Below, piece after piece: positions 1-10,246 of a stretch of DNA of 64,000 nt; position 1 is the stretch's first letter; each line of letters starts with the position of its first letter. A model generated the notes under the pieces. That model had not been told where the DNA came from. It worked only from the letters and a program-made list of their open reading frames with translations, and did not search any database. A program made the position numbers and the translations under genes. This DNA is from Schistocerca nitens (lineage: Eukaryota > Arthropoda > Insecta > Orthoptera > Acrididae): assembly GCF_023898315.1 (NCBI RefSeq), contig NC_064622.1, forward strand, positions 351,769,234 through 351,833,233. Reading direction: 5' to 3'.

Positions 1-86
1 TACACTGTTACTATGTTTACAGACTATATATTCATTCGAGCTGTTTACACCAAAGTTTCTATACCACCCACTCTCTTTCTCAATTA

Positions 87-558
87 CGAGAGCGTGCTGA
101 AAAGCAATGTCTTCGGATTTTCTATGTGAAAAATCTTAAAGCTTTTTACATAAAACAAACGTTATTAACACTTTACATAGTCATTCTACACGTCTACATA
201 CTGTATCTGCAGCCCTCTGCCGCTAGAGGACTCCGAATAATGGCGCGTAACACGGTGGTGTGTAACGTGACTGTGCCGGTGCGTGAAAAACAGCGTGCTG
301 TAATCGAGTTTAAAATCCGAAGAGTTCGTTCACACATGGAGACCCTCTCCTTTTTGACAGTGCCAGACCACACACTAGCGCTGTGACATCTGCAACAATT
401 CGATGCTTTGGGTTCGCTGTCAGGCTGATTGTCTTGTGGAATAAATATGTAGACATGAGGAACAAGGATTCAGAATGTTAATAACCTTTGTTTTATTTAA
501 ACCACTTTAACAGTTTTCACATAAAATTTGGGAACCACTACTTTTCAGCACGCCCTCA
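87..558. mobile_element. Mariner-derived MITE with long inverted ends
   Basis: A 472-bp element flanked by TA dinucleotides (85-86 and 559-560). Its ends are inverted copies: CGAGAGCGTGCTGAAAAG on the left matches the complement of CTTTTCAGCACGCCCTCA on the right. The similarity runs about 115 bp inward on each side, through shared motifs such as TATGTGAAAA and GTCTACATA. The same terminal sequence begins the mariner relic at 29461, so this is probably an internally deleted derivative of that family. The central ORF (126-386) carries a short mariner-like stretch around VREKQRAVIEF but cannot encode a transposase. The ends and TA targets are seen directly; membership of the mariner family is inferred from the 29.5-kb relic. 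Confidence 0.85.
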
Positions 559-718
559 TACATTCGGACACTTCCTTATTCTAATTTTTATTATTATTTC
601 TTTATCACCCGATACAATATTCTCAAGCCCAGGTTGTTAGTACCTGGCAATCATTTTTCATTTATATAATATTTAAATGTTTTATTTGTGGAGATACACA
701 ACAGGAATAGAGATCGCT

Positions 719-990
719 GTGAAAAGTCACCAGTTATGAAAATGAGTGCCAGCGGTTGCTTCCTCTGGCATCAGCTCATCAGTTGACTAGTGCACGCCTG
801 TGGTGTTAGTCAAATAATGCGGTACTGTGGCTCGCTGTCCTCACATCTCGAGGTAAGCCTCTGTGAAAAGTCACCAGTTGTGAAAATGAGTGTAAGCGGT
901 TACTTCCTCTGGCATCAGTTGAATAATGGACACCTGTGGGGTCAATCAAATAATGCGGTACTGTGCCTGTCTTCACATCTCGAGGTAAGA
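719..990. repeat. Two-copy tandem duplication, 144-bp period
   Basis: The segment starting GTGAAAAGTCACCAG at 719 recurs at 863, and both copies run to a shared CTCGAGGTAAG end (848-858 and 979-989). The copies differ by scattered substitutions and short indels, so the duplication is not fresh. The short ORFs that span it on both strands only reflect the duplicated sequence, and I recognise no product. Confidence 0.8.
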
Positions 991-1279
991 GCCTGTCTCT
1001 TGAAAATACACGGCTTGCCAAAAAAGTGAGGTATCCAGAAAGGTGGTTGGATGTCAATAACACTTCGTACACGTATGCACCGTCGGTGGATATGTAAACA
1101 ATTAGGCTTGAAATTCTCTGTGACTTGTAGAACGGCTATCAGAGTGCAGTAGTGCTGCTTGCGTTTAGTATTGTTACCAGATCTCGTAGAGTATATAACG
1201 GGTGAGCAGCGGCAGATGTTTAGTGATTACTGTGAAGAACACTGAGGTCCGAGTACTCGTGAGAGTCTGCGTTATCAGC

Positions 1280-2120
1280 ACCTGAATGAGTTTGATAGGG
1301 GCTTCATTGTGAGTCTCCACTTGGACAGCTGGTCTAATCGTGTAATATCCAGATTTTTTGGGTTTTCGGATGTGAGGGCAGGTGTACATGTCCTAAAGTT
1401 CCGAACAATTCTATCACGAGGGAGGATCCCTGTATTGTGCACCAACAACATCATAACCCCTCATATACGCACCTGCCACCCGAGAACAAGTAATGGCCTC
1501 CTTGCAACATTCCCACAGCATTGGTCGGAGACTGGAAGCACCCGAACTTGAGAATTATCATCCCATGTGTAGGCTGACACTACACAAAGGGATGAGTTTT
1601 CAGTGATGCGGTGACCGGGAACGTAGACTGCTGTTGAATGTGATCACATTATGTTCAGCGATGACCATCACCGGCGGGTATGGAGATTTTCCATTCTTCC
1701 AACGCTTTGGACAGGCAAATAGGAGTTACTCCTGGCGTCATGGTGAGGTGAGCCATCGGGTATAACTACAGGTTACTACTGAGTGACTGAGGGAACTCTT
1801 ATGGCACGGAGGTACATCCTATATTCTCACGTGGTACGTCCCACGCGACAGTATCGTAGTGCTGTTTTCAGCATCACAGTCCTCGTCCACGCATGGAATA
1901 TGTCTGTATGCACTGTGTTATGTTGAGGTACTCTCGTGGCCATCAAGATATCCAGATTTGTCCCCAACAGAACATGTACAAAACCAGCTTGGACGTCAAC
2001 CCCATCCCAGTACCAGTTTTCAGGATATCAAGGACCAGTTACAGCCTCTGTTGATTCATTGCGGACGTGGGACAGCGGCTGGTCAAATACTTAACAAAGA
2101 AATTCACCAAACAGCTGTGC
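1280..2120 (+). pseudogene. Tc1-like transposase relic
   Basis: Degenerate IS630/Tc1-type transposase on the plus strand. The best preserved part is near the C-terminus (about 1935-2110), where the frame reads WPSRYPDLSPTEHVQNQLG. This corresponds to the family's SPDL-P-E signature carrying the third catalytic acidic residue. Upstream (about 1285-1550) the frame LNEFDRGFIVS resembles the N-terminal helix-turn-helix region. The catalytic core between is scattered over frames with stops. No intact terminal repeats were found. The 3' end runs into the inverted repeat at 2091-2463. It cannot be active. Confidence 0.65.
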
Positions 2121-2463
2121 AAATTGAGAAGTCATTTTATTTAATTTTCGCCACCAATTTCGTCAATTCAGTATGCCATCTTCAGGCTCCATATGCACCT
2201 CTCAAAACTTGATCGATATTGGCATACTTGAGCCACCTGTTTCTGGATGTCGTAAATTCTTACCTCAAGTGCTTCCTCGTAGTCAAGTCTCCCAAGGAAG
2301 CACATGAAGTAAGAATTCACGATATTCAGAAACATATGGCCCAAGTATGCCAATATCGATAATATCTGAGAAGTGCATACTGAATTTCCGAAAATAGTGG
2401 CAAAAATTAAATAAAATAACTTCTCAATTTGCAAGACCTTTTGGCGAATCTCTATGTTAAATA
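2091..2463. repeat. Long imperfect inverted repeat (foldback)
   Basis: The left arm (about 2091-2276) and right arm (about 2296-2463) are inverted copies around a 19-nt spacer. Matching blocks include GCAAATTGAGAAG against its complement, the CGATATTGGCATACTTG block, and GTGCTTCC against GGAAGCAC at the centre. The left arm has about 20 extra bases. The outer part of the left arm is the tail of the Tc1-like relic, so the right arm is probably an inverted duplication of it or the other end of a foldback element. Confidence 0.8.
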
Positions 2464-2711
2464 GAAAGTTACAACAGTTGTGAGGTAATTACCCTCAGGA
2501 GAGACTTTATGACACTCTGCCAACCAAATCAGTGCATACATACGGGCCAGAAGATGTGCAACGTCATACTGATGACCGGGCCCATACTCCGGTTCTTCGT
2601 ACATTTGACTCGATTTTGTAAGCACTGAAATACCATCCATACACTTCCTCAACCTTTGTAGTTTCGTTTCCTTGTCTTCTTACAAGCGCTTCTTCTTTGT
2701 CAGGGTCGTGT
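2464..2711. other. No recognised feature
   Basis: This unique-looking stretch lies between the inverted repeat and the LTR element. A 66-codon minus-strand ORF (2452-2652) has no family I recognise. Confidence 0.4.
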
Positions 2712-2941
2712 TGTAAGTAGGCTGTTTAGGTTTTTTTATTGGTAACGCCACCTCAGTATGAAAATCACCGGCTGTGCCGTGTGCAGTCTGTGGCTGCTTT
2801 GCATTGTTGTAATACTCAACCATTGTAGTGTTAGGCAGCTGGCTGTGAACAGCGCGTAGCGTTGCGCAGTTGGAGGTGAGCCGCCAGCAGTGGTGGATGT
2901 GGGGAGAGAGATGGCGGAGTTTTGGAAGTTGTCATGAACTG

Positions 2942-2987
<46 letters not shown>

Positions 2988-3334
2988 ATATAAAGGTAAA
3001 TACATTCTTTGTTCTCTATTAATATCTTTCATTTGCTAACTATCCCTATCAGTAGTTAGTGCCTTCCATAGTTTGAATCTTTTATTTAGCTGGCAGTAGT
3101 GGCGCATGCTGTATTGCAGTAGTGGGAGTAACCAAGATTTTTGTGAGGTAAGTGATTTCTGAAAAGTACAGGTTAATGTTAGTCAGGGCCATTCTCTTGT
3201 AGAGAATTTTGAAAGTCAGATTGCGTTGCGCTAACAAAATATTGTGTGTTGAAAGTCAGATTGCGTTGCGCTAAAAAAATATTGTGTGTCAGTTTAAGCA
3301 CAGTCGTGTAAAATTATTCAAAGGGGACGTTTCA
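2712..3334 (+). repeat. 5' LTR
   Basis: This 623-bp repeat is essentially identical to 7486-8105. I saw only one TA unit of length difference in the internal (TA)n tract (about 2945-2983) and one base in an A-run. It also carries an internal two-copy tandem repeat of 41 bp (GAAAGTCAGATTGCGTTGCG at about 3210 and 3251). Confidence 0.92.
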
Positions 3335-3336
3335 TA

Positions 3337-3344
3337 TGGCGACC
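3337..3344 (+). other. Candidate primer binding site
   Basis: TGGCGACC lies 2 nt after the LTR end. Elements primed by tRNA-Arg in insects use sites beginning this way. The complementarity appears to stop after about 8 nt, so the tRNA assignment is tentative. Confidence 0.5.
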
Positions 3345-3734
3345 CTGTCAATGTACTTACCTGATGATAAACAAAAGTGAAATGCTTTGCGTATAGATAT
3401 CTTAGTTATTACGCTTATTGTTGTGATGAGGAAAGTACTGTGCTGTGACGTATTGTTGTGCCACGGAAAAGGCTGTCTCATTGTTGCTATACCACAAAAG
3501 TTAAATACTAAAACATGTTTTACTTTCCAAAAGAATTCAGAAAACTGTGCAAATATAAAACAGAAACACCTCAAAAGCAACATTGTAAACTGTCACTCAT
3601 TAGTAGCATCGTGATAACATCGTGTAGCTGTCACATAAACTAACCACTGTATCATCTGGTATCTCTCAGAAACCACCTTGAATCCATAATGTATTTGCAA
3701 GTAAACCAAAATGTTGCATTAAAAAAAAAGCAGA

Positions 3735-3960
3735 TTATCTTTCAATAAACGGTTTTACATGTGAAATGTGGTGTAAACCTTTACTCTTCCTAGTACGCAG
3801 AGTTTCAACTTCAACGCAATTATCATGTGGTATACGTCGGATTCTGTAAGGTCCATTGTAAACTAGAAAGAATTTGTGGCTCAAGTGTTTCTTCTTATGT
3901 GACAATGAATGAGCTTTAATGAGAACTTTCTGACCCATATACAATTTCTTTGCATTTGCT
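3735..3960 (-). pseudogene. Antisense Ty3 integrase C-terminal fragment
   Basis: The minus-strand frame (ATG at 3944) reads GQKVLIKAHSLSHKKKHL, then KFFLVYNGPYRIRRIPHDN, then HHISHVKPFI. This matches the C-terminal domain of Ty3-type integrases (GD-V-K, SHKF, YxGPYxI). Only about 70 codons remain, with no catalytic core. It runs opposite to the host LTR element, so it is either a captured piece of another retrotransposon or an internal inversion. The reading frame is clean over this short span, which is unusual in this window. Confidence 0.7.
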
Positions 3961-3979
3961 TTTCCGTGTAGTTTTCTCC

Positions 3980-6890
3980 TTTTGTCTGCTGCAGAACTTA
4001 GCTTTCGGAGGACGATAATTACGACACTTCCACAGAATTATCTTACAGCAAGACGCACATTTAGCGCTACAGGACACGCATTTGAGAGATTAATTTTGTA
4101 CTTAAGCCATTTATTTTCCAAGATTTTTGAATTGCAAAGAAAGTTTTCCGTGATACATTTCATTCCATTGCTGTAATTTGTAACACCTGAGGGTATAATT
4201 ACATTTATCCTCAGGGGGGTACACGCTTACTTTGTGTACCATGTGTGTGGCAACCACAAGGAACCCTAGCTAATATGGTATTTGCTTATACAACTTTACA
4301 CATCGGTACCATATTTCTCCAACACAGTATTACACAGCTATCAGATCATTTAACTGAGAGAGACAAACATTTTTTTTACTACATTAGTGACAGATGCTTA
4401 CATAATTACACAGTTGAATAACTTCACACTTATGAAATTGTATTTTGTTTGTACTTTGTAAACTGTTCATATTTTTTTGGAACCATTGTGATACTATGTG
4501 AGCTTTGAATGATGTGTTTGGTATGGAATCATGATTTTTAAAGTACGTTTGAGGCAGATGACACTTTTGACATGAGCAGAGAATTTTTTTTTAGGTTTTG
4601 AAATTAGAAAGCTACGACGATTTTGAGAGTTGACTGAGGTGTTATGATGTTATTTTTACGGCGACGATGTGTATTATGTTGTTGAGGTATGTTTATTATC
4701 AATGAGATGATGCTATATGAGGAATCTGATTATGATACGTATGTTACGATGAAATATTGAAGTGTTGACGAATATGTATATGTATAATAAGGTAAGGAGT
4801 AATGAATAGTGGATAGGAACTCTGCTTTGTGGAAAAGGATGTTGGAAACTAAGAATCGTATTTTAGAATTATGAAATGTGTGTAAATGCGTGAATGTATC
4901 ACAATGCCGACGAAAATTTTTTGGACACTGTTATATTCATAGGATTTTGTTTTTACAGATTTGCAACGCTAATTCTTGACCTGTGAAACATTTTTATATA
5001 AGACTGCCATTGTAGTGGAAACTGCTGTCGTAAATATTTCCGTACGAAAGTTAAGAGACCACCTGCACGTAATGCGTCGCGGGCACCCACCTGGGCGACA
5101 GCCGCCCGAACAAAAAAAAAGGCCATTAGCCTTCCAGCGGCACAGGTAGAAAAAAAAAAAGGGGGAGGCCATTATAATTGCTATTGACATTCTTTTGTAG
5201 AAAGCATCGCAAAAACGACACGGTCGAACTTGAAAACATATGATTACACTGGATGCCTAATGAAATGACGAGAAATATTTTTATGTCTATACACCTGATT
5301 ATGACTACTGTCTCTCTAGTTGAGAGATTTTTCTACTAACTTATGAAATGTCACATGACTACTGAATGATTATTTTATGCTTTACTTTGTACATAGTTGC
5401 TTATTTCATTTGATATCTAGTTTCCAGCTGTGTTGCAGCATTGGTTTCATAAAAAAAAATTCATTTGCTAATGTGAACACTTTCTGTCAACAGATCTATT
5501 AAATAATTACTTTATGACCCACATTCTTCGAAAAAGGAGCTCTTGGAATGGAAAGAACAATAAGAAGGGACTAGTAACAGTTACTGCACACATAATTTTC
5601 TTTTCAAGTACATGGTAATATTTTTTTTACAATAAGTTGTTGTGGTGCACCACTTTAATTACTTAGACATTAAGATGTGATTATACATTTCCCTTATCTG
5701 CATTGTTATCTTTAGTGTACTATTTTTTCTGCTTGAGCTATGTCATATTTAGGTATAAGTTGCTGCTGTTTGCCAGGCATAGTGTTATTGAATTTGATTT
5801 TGTATTATTCTGTTAAGCCAGTTTTACTAATGATTTATTTCTTGTTTGCTGCTCATTGCGTTATATTAGTTGTAATAATGCTGCTTGCTTTGCCTTTTGT
5901 ATATTTTTGTCATTGCTATTTGTATTAATTGTTTTATGTGATGCTGCATTGCCTCGTCCCTTAGTTTAGCATCTGAGCTCAGTAGATATAAGTTAGCTTA
6001 AGAGGGGGTAGACTATATAAGAAACTAACTATGATGAATTGGAAGAAATGCATTGAGAAGCCAAAAGAAACAGATATGGCAAAAATGAGTATTTTGCACT
6101 GAGAAATAATTATTTTGAAAGAAATATGAATAGCATACAGGAAGGAGGTATAGATAGGACTTTTTGGAAATAGTGAGGAACGAAGGGAGATCTCCGAAAA
6201 GTAAAGAAAGTTTTTGTTTGCAACATACTGCAGTAAAAGAAACCCTGTCCTTTCCTTGTGTTATCCCACTATGTGTTTGTGTTCCCTTGTGTATTTGTGT
6301 ACTTCCTGTCTTTAGTTGTTTATCTGATAAGACCTATGTTGTAGAATTTTTATAATACCATGTTATTTACTTTGTAAAGATGTTTATACAGTATTTGTTC
6401 TGTTTTGTCTTAATGCTCATGTGGAAGTTGATATTCCAAAAGTTATTCTGATCTTTATGTATGTACTTATGTCATTATTTTTGTAACACTGATGTATATG
6501 TTTATTTCTATTCTTTTGTAAAGCCCCTATTACTACGAATGTTATCTCTACTATTATGTTTTTAATGATGTATTTTGTACCTTTGTAATTGTATTCTTAT
6601 GTTATAAAATTGTATAGACACCAGTTCATCATATTATTAACTTGTAAGTTACATTTCACTGCACACGTTTTGTTGGTCATAGTATATGGACAATATGTGA
6701 GAAGTAGGGACTGTTAGTGTTTGTATGTGTGTTAATAATTCAGCAAGGGACTGGATGACAGCATTGCTGGTTCTAAGGACAATTCCAAAAACTTTGTGAG
6801 TGCACAAGTGGTGGTTATGGACTTGCTACATTATCCGCAAGACTCTTCGATGGTGATTGTGCACCTGCACAGTCACAACAGATGGTTGCT
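3980..6890. other. Noncoding interior of LTR element
   Basis: AT-rich sequence with only short ORFs on both strands and several A or T runs (for example about 5108 and 5150). I recognise no domain, and it presumably serves as packaged RNA rather than template for protein. Confidence 0.6.
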
Positions 6891-6897
6891 GGCCATC

Positions 6898-7085
6898 TCT
6901 ACAAGGACTACAGTGGGTCTGCACCTCTGGTGGCCCACCAATACCATTATTTCTACAAGGACTACAGTGGGTCTACATCTTTGATGATCCATCAATACCA
7001 TTATTTCTACAAGGACTGCAGTGGGTCTGCGCCTCTGGTGGCCCACCAATACCATAATCTCTACCAGGACTACAGTGGGTCTGCT
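6898..7085 (+). repeat. 54-bp tandem repeat, about 3.5 copies
   Basis: The motif ACAAGGACTACAGTGGGTCT recurs at 6901, 6955, 7009 and (as ACCAGG) 7063, an exact 54-bp period. Because 54 is a multiple of three, an open frame (6882-7091) reads an 18-residue repeat around YKDYSGSAPLVAHQYH. It lies inside the non-coding LTR element. Whether it is translated is unknown. Confidence 0.85.
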
Positions 7086-7466
7086 CTGTGATGACCTACC
7101 AAACGATATTCTTCAAAACTTCGATAGACTACGCTGTGGGTTTGCTCTGTTGTGGCCCATTACGTGTCAGAATGTCAAGAGTCAGCACTGTCTTTCCGTT
7201 GGAAGGACAACGATACTTCTTCAAGACTGCATGAAATTCCACTACTTCTGTGTGCATTTTCTTTTACTGCTCAGACTTTGAGAAAAACACTGCAATGTGA
7301 TGAATGATCAAGACTGTCTTTATGGACTGTGAGAAAATTTTAGCTTTTGACCAACATTGTATCAATAAGTGTGTGCATTTGATTTCTTTGTTATTGTAAT
7401 TACGATTATGAAAATTTTTAACAAATATGTATTGGCCAGTGCCCAACAAAATTTGTAAAATTTTTT

Positions 7467-7482
7467 GTGGGGAGCATGGGGG
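7467..7482 (+). other. Polypurine tract
   Basis: GTGGGGAGCATGGGGG lies 3 nt before the TG that opens the right LTR, the expected position for plus-strand priming. Confidence 0.65.
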
Positions 7483-7485
7483 CTA

Positions 7486-7715
7486 TGTAAGTAGGCTGTT
7501 TAGGTTTTTTTATTGGTAACGCCACCTCAGTATGAAAATCACCGGCTGTGCCGTGTGCAGTCTGTGGCTGCTTTGCATTGTTGTAATACTCAACCATTGT
7601 AGTGTTAGGCAGCTGGCTGTGAACAGCGCGTAGCGTTGCGCAGTTGGAGGTGAGCCGCCAGCAGTGGTGGATGTGGGGAGAGAGATGGCGGAGTTTTGGA
7701 AGTTGTCATGAACTG

Positions 7716-7759
<44 letters not shown>

Positions 7760-8105
7760 ATATAAAGGTAAATACATTCTTTGTTCTCTATTAATATCTT
7801 TCATTTGCTAACTATCCCTATCAGTAGTTAGTGCCTTCCATAGTTTGAATCTTTTATTTAGCTGGCAGTAGTGGCGCATGCTGTATTGCAGTAGTGGGAG
7901 TAACCAAGATTTTTGTGAGGTAAGTGATTTCTGAAAAGTACAGGTTAATGTTAGTCAGGGCCATTCTCTTGTAGAGAATTTTGAAAGTCAGATTGCGTTG
8001 CGCTAACAAAATATTGTGTGTTGAAAGTCAGATTGCGTTGCGCTAAAAAATATTGTGTGTCAGTTTAAGCACAGTCGTGTAAAATTATTCAAAGGGGACG
8101 TTTCA
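7486..8105 (+). repeat. 3' LTR
   Basis: This 620-bp partner of the 2712-3334 LTR has the same TG and CA ends. It is followed directly by GTGT, the target duplication. Confidence 0.92.
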
Positions 8106-8162
8106 GTGTGTGTGAGTTGCGTTTTGCGTGTGCGTGTGCGTGTGTGTGTGTGTATGTATGTA

Positions 8163-8193
<31 letters not shown>

Positions 8194-8220
8194 ATGCGTG
8201 TGTGTGTGTTTGTGCATATG
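8106..8220. repeat. GT-rich microsatellite
   Basis: Alternating GT/GTAT/GCGT repeats. They generate spurious Cys/Val and His/Thr ORFs on both strands. The LTR element inserted at its left edge. The adjoining 8221-8340 segment with GACGAAGGCCTTAATGGCCG resembles a common dispersed tail in locust DNA as I remember it, but I cannot classify it. Confidence 0.85.
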
Positions 8221-8339
8221 TGTCTATTGTTGACGAAGGCCTTAATGGCCGAAAGCTTTAATTGTGAGAGTCCTTTTGTTGTGCCTATCTGCGACTCAGC
8301 ATCGCCGCTATATGGCAAATAGCAACTTTCCTTCTCATA

Positions 8340-9335
8340 ATATTGGTGCACTACATCCTGGATTTTCCATTGGCAGATAGTGTATACTGCGATGTGAAGA
8401 CAGATAACGGCTGAAAAAGGTTTGTTACGCTTGCGGCTACAAGAATTCCTCCCAGTTTGATGATTGTCTTACAAAGTTTGGCCTGCTTGCTGCCGTACGG
8501 GAAACAGACGAGCGGTACGTGATTCAGATCTGCCATCAAAGTCTGATGTTAGTAATATGGAGAGGTTAAAAGATTCATTCTGTGGGGAGGTGGAGCGTGA
8601 AGTCTCTGTTCGTTTCTAATTCTTGTTGCAATTTTGAACTTCGAATATCATGTTCTTTTAGGTATGAACGCTCGAATTCTTATGAAGTATCGTCCTCTCA
8701 TATTCCCATAATCGGTAACATTTATAAAATGTCTTTTTATTTGCTGTAGTTACAAAGTCTTATAATCTAGACGTACAATTAACGATATCATTTTCGTCAC
8801 ACCGCTCTTCGACAATTTGCCGACTAATTCGATGTCTATGACTCCTAAATGCAGTCTTTGAAACGTTTCACTCTTATGCGTTGTTCTATACACTGATAAA
8901 TTAGATTCTGTACATTAAAGAGAGAAGAGTTCGTTTTCAAGTTTTCCAAAATATCGTTGACAATATGAAATGAATATAAATGAATATCTGAGCCAGTTTT
9001 ATTGGTAGAACACTGGCTATAAATCTTTTCGTTTGAAGATGAACTTTTTACACAGCTGTGGTTTCCATGGTGAGACAGATGCATGCAAGTCCTGTTTCTT
9101 CAATAGATTTGTTTCCATCAGTGCCTATCATGATCCTAACCTGGCACCCCGGTGAAATGCTCTAAATGATATTCATTCCTTATTGTGAGAAGTGAACAAA
9201 GGAAGTGCTTGATATACTATAGACTGTGTTACAGGTTTCATTCAGAAGTATGAGCATCGGAGGTATTATACCTTCAGTACGATCGTAGTGATACATTGTA
9301 AATGACTAAAACTGGAGACTGGAGGTAGTATTTCT
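8340..9335. other. No recognised feature
   Basis: About 1 kb with only short ORFs on either strand and no family signature or terminal repeat I can identify. Confidence 0.4.
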
Positions 9336-9620
9336 TTGATCTGCAGTATATCGCCTATCGTTGATAATTTCGTAAAGAGAAGACTGGCTATAACAAAAAA
9401 AGGATTTCCTGAAGAATGGAAATGTGTTGACACTATGAACTTAACTTACAGGAAGTCTCTTCTGAAAGTATTTGTCTATATTGTAGCGAGTCATGGAAGT
9501 GAAACTTATAAGATGAACAGTATAGATTAGAACAGAAAAATGATGAAGACTGTATGAGTAAATCAGAATACTAATGACGAGGTATTAGACCGAATCAAGG
9601 AGATACAAAATTCATGACAC
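9336..9620 (+). pseudogene. RTE-like LINE 3' fragment
   Basis: The frame around 9445-9530 reads YRKSLLKVFVYIVASHGSET. It corresponds to the conserved K-L-VY---YG-ET region downstream of the reverse transcriptase domain in the LINEs at 41.7 and 16.4 kb. Flanking sequence to about 9620 continues as out-of-frame relic. No catalytic motif survives. Confidence 0.6.
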
Positions 9621-9845
9621 AACTTGGCTAAAAGATGAGGTTGGTTTGCACGACACCTCCTGAGGCATCAATAAATAGTTTGTTTGGTACTGGAAGAAAA
9701 TATGCGAGGGGGAGAGGGAGGTAAAAACTGTAGATGGTGATGAAAGGTTGACTACGACAAGCAGACTGAAGAGGATGTAGTTTACAGAGATGATGAGATT
9801 TCCACAAACAGCAACAACAACAACAACAGGAATTGAACATCAGTG

Positions 9846-10232
9846 ACCGCGTGGTGTAGCCGTGCGGTCTATGGCGCCTTGCCACGGTTCGCGGGTCTCC
9901 CCCCGTCGGAGGTTCAAAAATGGTTCAAATGGCTCTGAACACTATGGGACTTAACATCTGTGGTCATCAGTCCCCTAGAACTTAGAACTACTTAAACCTA
10001 ACTAACCTAAGGGCATCACACACATCCATGCCCGAGGCAGGATTCGAACCTGCGACCGCAGCAGTCGCGCGGTTCCGGACTGCGCGCCTAGAACCCCGTC
10101 GGAGGTTCGAGACCTCCCTGGGGCATGGGTGTGTATGTTGTCATTAGTTTAAGTTAGATTAAGTAGTGTGTAAACCTAGGGACCGATGACCTTAACAGTT
10201 TGGTCAAATAGGAACTTACCACAAATTTCCAA
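9846..10232 (+). mobile_element. SINE family 2, split by another SINE
   Basis: A tRNA-derived SINE with head TGACCGCGTGGTGTAGCCG and a box-B-like GGTTCGAGACC at about 10102. Its tail contains CCTAGGGACCGATGACC and ends near CACAAATTTCC. It is interrupted at 9916-10093 by a family 1 SINE that duplicated 15 bp of it. Other family 2 copies are at 27264 and 45101. Confidence 0.8.
9916..10093 (-). mobile_element. SINE family 1 (tRNA-derived)
   Basis: Minus-orientation copy of the commonest SINE here. On its own strand it has a box B, GGTTCGAATCC, and the ATGGTTCAAATGGCTCTGA tail (read on the plus strand). It is flanked by the perfect 15-bp duplication CCCCGTCGGAGGTTC (9901-9915 and 10094-10108). 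The head is shortened. Confidence 0.92.
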
Positions 10233-10246
10233 AAAATTTAACATCG

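Larger units (their letters stand above)
2712..8105 (+). mobile_element. Non-autonomous LTR retrotransposon (LARD-like)
   Basis: Two directly repeated LTRs (2712-3334 and 7486-8105) enclose 4.15 kb. The element is flanked by the 4-bp repeat GTGT (2708-2711 and 8106-8109). The LTRs begin TGTAAGTAGG and end GTTTCA. A candidate primer site TGGCGACC lies 2 nt inside the left LTR, and a G-rich polypurine tract abuts the right LTR, so the element reads on the plus strand. The interior is AT-rich and has no gag-pol ORF in this orientation. Its only recognisable coding sequence is an antisense integrase tail at 3735. As LTRs are equal when an element inserts, their near identity implies recent movement, presumably by proteins supplied from another element. 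The family name is not known to me. Confidence 0.9.

Noticed and set aside
6898..7085. CRISPR-like array
   Set aside because: The units are directly adjacent 54-bp tandem repeats with no unique spacers, in a eukaryotic LTR element.
8055..8351. Cys/Val and His/Thr repeat proteins
   Set aside because: These are frames of the GT microsatellite on both strands.
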